Positions 63,824 to 64,000 of a stretch of 64,000 nt of DNA are shown one piece after another; position 1 is the stretch's first letter, and each line of letters begins with the position of its first letter. The position numbers and the translations under genes were made by a program. The notes under the pieces are model-generated. The model was not told the DNA's origin. It searched no databases and saw nothing but the letters and a program-made list of their open reading frames with translations. Where the stretch lies: NCBI GenBank assembly GCA_963711455.1, contig CAVQEH010000004.1, positions 620,001-684,000 on the forward strand, in the 5' to 3' direction. This stretch comes from DATFVA01 sp963711455 (lineage in GTDB: Bacteria; Bacteroidota; Ignavibacteria; Ignavibacteriales; Ignavibacteriaceae).

Positions 63824-64000
63824 ATGAATAAAATAAGTAAAGAAAATGCCGAACATTACAGATGGGGAATTAATTGTGAGGGCTGGAGATTTCAGAATAA
63901 ACCTGAAATAAGTATTATCCGTGAGAGAATACCTGCAGGTACGTCTGAAACGATGCATTTCCATAAAATCGCAGGGCAGTTCTTTTTTATGCTTAAAGAA
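63824..64000 (+). CDS. Cupin-like protein, truncated by the window end
   Basis: The first 59 codons read MNKISKENAEHYRWGINCEG followed by ISIIRERIPAGTSETMHFHKI and FFFML, with the cupin motif 1 pattern G(X)..H.H. The window ends inside the gene. Family members are small metal-binding proteins; function is unknown. Confidence 0.7.
   Translation, partial: MNKISKENAEHYRWGINCEGWRFQNKPEISIIRERIPAGTSETMHFHKIAGQFFFMLKE

Noticed and set aside
1..64000. CRISPR arrays, insertion sequences or prophage genes
   Set aside because: No regularly spaced direct repeats, transposase or phage motifs were seen; the only repeats are small palindromes and the hemH duplication.

Overview
The window is AT-rich bacterial chromosome, most likely from the Ignavibacteria / Chlorobi side of Bacteroidota. 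The main clues are a secreted metallocarboxypeptidase whose C-terminus carries a type IX secretion sorting domain with the FPNPFNP signature, several short lipoproteins, a DUF3078 outer-membrane protein, and overall gene content. This placement is inferred from family knowledge; no rRNA gene is present to confirm it. The right part contains the probable replication origin, with rpmH-rnpA-yidD-yidC on the minus strand, dnaA on the plus strand and DnaA boxes between them. A second replication cluster (dnaN-recF-dciA-gyrB-gyrA) lies about 23 kb to the left.

Layout. 0-7.8 kb: T9SS carboxypeptidase, proline dehydrogenase, two lipoproteins, small membrane proteins, a PfkB sugar kinase and an HGSNAT-like membrane acyltransferase. 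8.1 kb: tRNA-Lys(UUU). 8.2-16.2 kb: a dense signalling block with an NtrC-type sigma-54 activator, a soluble hybrid kinase, a membrane hybrid kinase with three receiver domains, a receiver protein with a kinase-like phosphotransfer helix, and a CheY-like receiver. 16.2-24.4 kb: a compact minus-strand type IV pilus / type II secretion-like operon (PilC, PilB, PilT, a PilM-PilN fusion, a PilO-PilP-like fusion and a short secretin). It runs directly into the signalling genes, so one long transcript could carry machine and regulators. An unusual pilin-like gene lies upstream at 26.1-26.5 kb, behind a sigma-54-like promoter. It is separated from pilC by a gene graveyard containing decayed DUF4160/DUF2442 pairs.

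27-37.4 kb: hemL, a DinB-family protein, a Cys-rich hypothetical, then gyrA-gyrB-dciA-recF-dnaN with a frameshifted nucleotidyltransferase cassette wedged between gyrB and gyrA. 37.4-52.7 kb: a lipoprotein, an EamA transporter, a kinase-like protein paired with dCMP deaminase, a YhdH-type oxidoreductase, a frameshifted hemH followed by a decayed second copy of its 3' end, a nucleotide phosphodiesterase, metH, hldD, a very acidic protein, a Nudix hydrolase containing an in-frame palindromic insertion, a DinB pseudogene, a quinone oxidoreductase and an alpha/beta hydrolase. 52.7-64 kb: DUF3078 protein, glgA, a patatin-POTRA-barrel protein, the yidC-rpmH / oriC / dnaA region, an MFS transporter and the start of a cupin gene.

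The best candidate for a poorly described system is the 11.6-26.5 kb block: a streamlined pilus-like machine with fused alignment-complex subunits, a pilin lacking the usual Glu5, and embedded phosphorelay regulators. A second theme is gene decay: at least six frameshifted or truncated genes, plus small GC-rich palindromes, one of which sits inside a coding sequence.
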